Assembly (NCBI GenBank): GCA_937928335.1
Contig: CALFWN010000100.1
Coordinates: 1-12,344 of the forward strand
DNA length: 12,344 bases
Reading direction: 5' to 3'
Source of the DNA: an uncultured Litoreibacter sp.
GTDB lineage: Bacteria; Pseudomonadota; Alphaproteobacteria; Rhodobacterales; Rhodobacteraceae
Position 1 is the first letter of the stretch. Each line of letters opens with the position of its first letter. Shown piece by piece: positions 11,814 to 12,344 of the stretch. Below the pieces are notes generated by a model. That model did no database searches and had not been told where the DNA came from. It worked only from the letters and a program-made list of their open reading frames with translations. Position numbers and translations under genes: made by a program.

Positions 11814-12344
11814 AAGTGGTGATCCTCGGCGGCTACGGGGTGTTTGGCGGCAGGCTGGCGCAGCTGTTGCTGGCGGACGGGCTGCGCGTGGTGGTGGCGG
11901 GACGCTCGCAGGCCAAGGCGCAGGCCTTCACGGCCAGACATGGCGGGGAGGCATTGCGGCTTGATCTGCGCGACAGCGCGGCCTTGCGTGCGGCGTTGGA
12001 GCCCGGCGACGTGCTGGTTGACGCAGCCGGGCCATTTCAGATCTATGGTGATTACAGTGTTGCGCGGGAGGCCGTAGATTGCGGCTGCCACGTGCTGGAT
12101 CTGAGCGACGACGCGGAGTTCACGGCGGGGATCACTGAAGTGGACGAGATGGCGAAGGGCGCGGGCGTGACAGTGTTGTCCGGGGTCTCATCCGTGCCTG
12201 CGCTGTCAAGCGCGGTGGTTGAACATCTGCGCGCGGGTCTGGACGAGATCGCGCTGATTGACACAGCCATCTTGCCGGGCAACCGCGCGCCACGCGGTCG
12301 GTCGGTCATGGCAGCGATCCTGTCACAGGTCGGGCGGCCAATGC
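11810..12344 (+). CDS. Saccharopine dehydrogenase-like NAD(P)-binding protein, 5' part
   Basis: The gene starts at the ATG overlapping the DCC-family stop and remains open to the window's end, giving 178 visible residues; the 3' part is missing. The N-terminus MKVVILGGYGVFGG (1-14) is a Rossmann dinucleotide-binding glycine motif, followed by VVVAGRS, where the second strand usually decides cofactor choice; an Arg after it favours NADP. DVLVDAAGPFQIYG (about 69-82) and the CHVLDLSDD segment are typical of saccharopine-dehydrogenase NADP-binding-domain proteins, a broad group mostly without known substrates. True lysine-pathway activity is unlikely to be inferable from this. Some relatives carry a C-terminal DUF4166 domain, which could lie beyond the window. 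Confidence 0.85.
   Translation, partial: MKVVILGGYGVFGGRLAQLLLADGLRVVVAGRSQAKAQAFTARHGGEALRLDLRDSAALRAALEPGDVLVDAAGPFQIYGDYSVAREAVDCGCHVLDLSDDAEFTAGITEVDEMAKGAGVTVLSGVSSVPALSSAVVEHLRAGLDEIALIDTAILPGNRAPRGRSVMAAILSQVGRPM

Noticed and set aside
1..12344. Mobile elements, CRISPR arrays, tRNA or rRNA genes
   Set aside because: No transposase or integrase motifs, no regularly spaced direct repeats, no cloverleaf or rRNA-like stretches were seen by eye; gene content reads as stable chromosomal backbone.

Overview
The window is high-GC, densely packed bacterial DNA. Strong GC3 bias, recognisable protein families and a bdhA/patatin pair fit an alphaproteobacterium of the Rhodobacterales (Roseobacter/Rhodobacter relatives); this placement is inference from family resemblance, not a search. 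No tRNA, rRNA, insertion sequence, phage gene or CRISPR array is visible, so it looks like ordinary chromosomal backbone with a few unusual small elements.

Layout. (1) 1-1008 (+): the 3' end of mfd, converging on a minus-strand peroxiredoxin-like gene (1145-1681). A compound hairpin lies between them. (2) 6309 down to 1793 (-): five closely spaced genes: aquaporin-family channel, AMP-dependent acyl-CoA ligase, FrnE-type DsbA oxidoreductase, YdjM-like membrane protein and Bcr/CflA drug transporter. The last four are joined by gaps of 1-6 nt or a 4-nt overlap and must be one operon; the aquaporin sits 47 nt upstream and probably leads it, from a TTGACA-containing promoter near 6400. Tandem hairpins close the operon near 1750. 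(3) 6514-6813 (-): a 99-residue exported protein built of three imperfect repeats, with an excellent intrinsic terminator. (4) 8987 down to 7062 (-): a polyhydroxybutyrate-linked group: D-3-hydroxybutyrate dehydrogenase, a previously easy-to-miss 41-codon ORF overlapping both neighbours, and a patatin-like hydrolase. (5) 8988-9298: divergent intergenic region with a complete promoter-hairpin-terminator unit on the minus strand, either a ~76-nt small RNA or an attenuated leader of bdhA. (6) 9299-12344 (+): YejA-like periplasmic solute-binding protein without a permease, an entericidin-type lipoprotein, a DCC-family (DUF393) protein, and the start of a saccharopine-dehydrogenase-like NAD(P)-binding protein that runs off the window.

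Most worth a second look: the 41-codon ORF wedged between bdhA and the patatin gene, the small RNA/attenuator candidate upstream of bdhA, the three-repeat exported protein, and the missing tetrad asparagine in the hydroxybutyrate dehydrogenase. None of these rests on a database search; all are read from the sequence.
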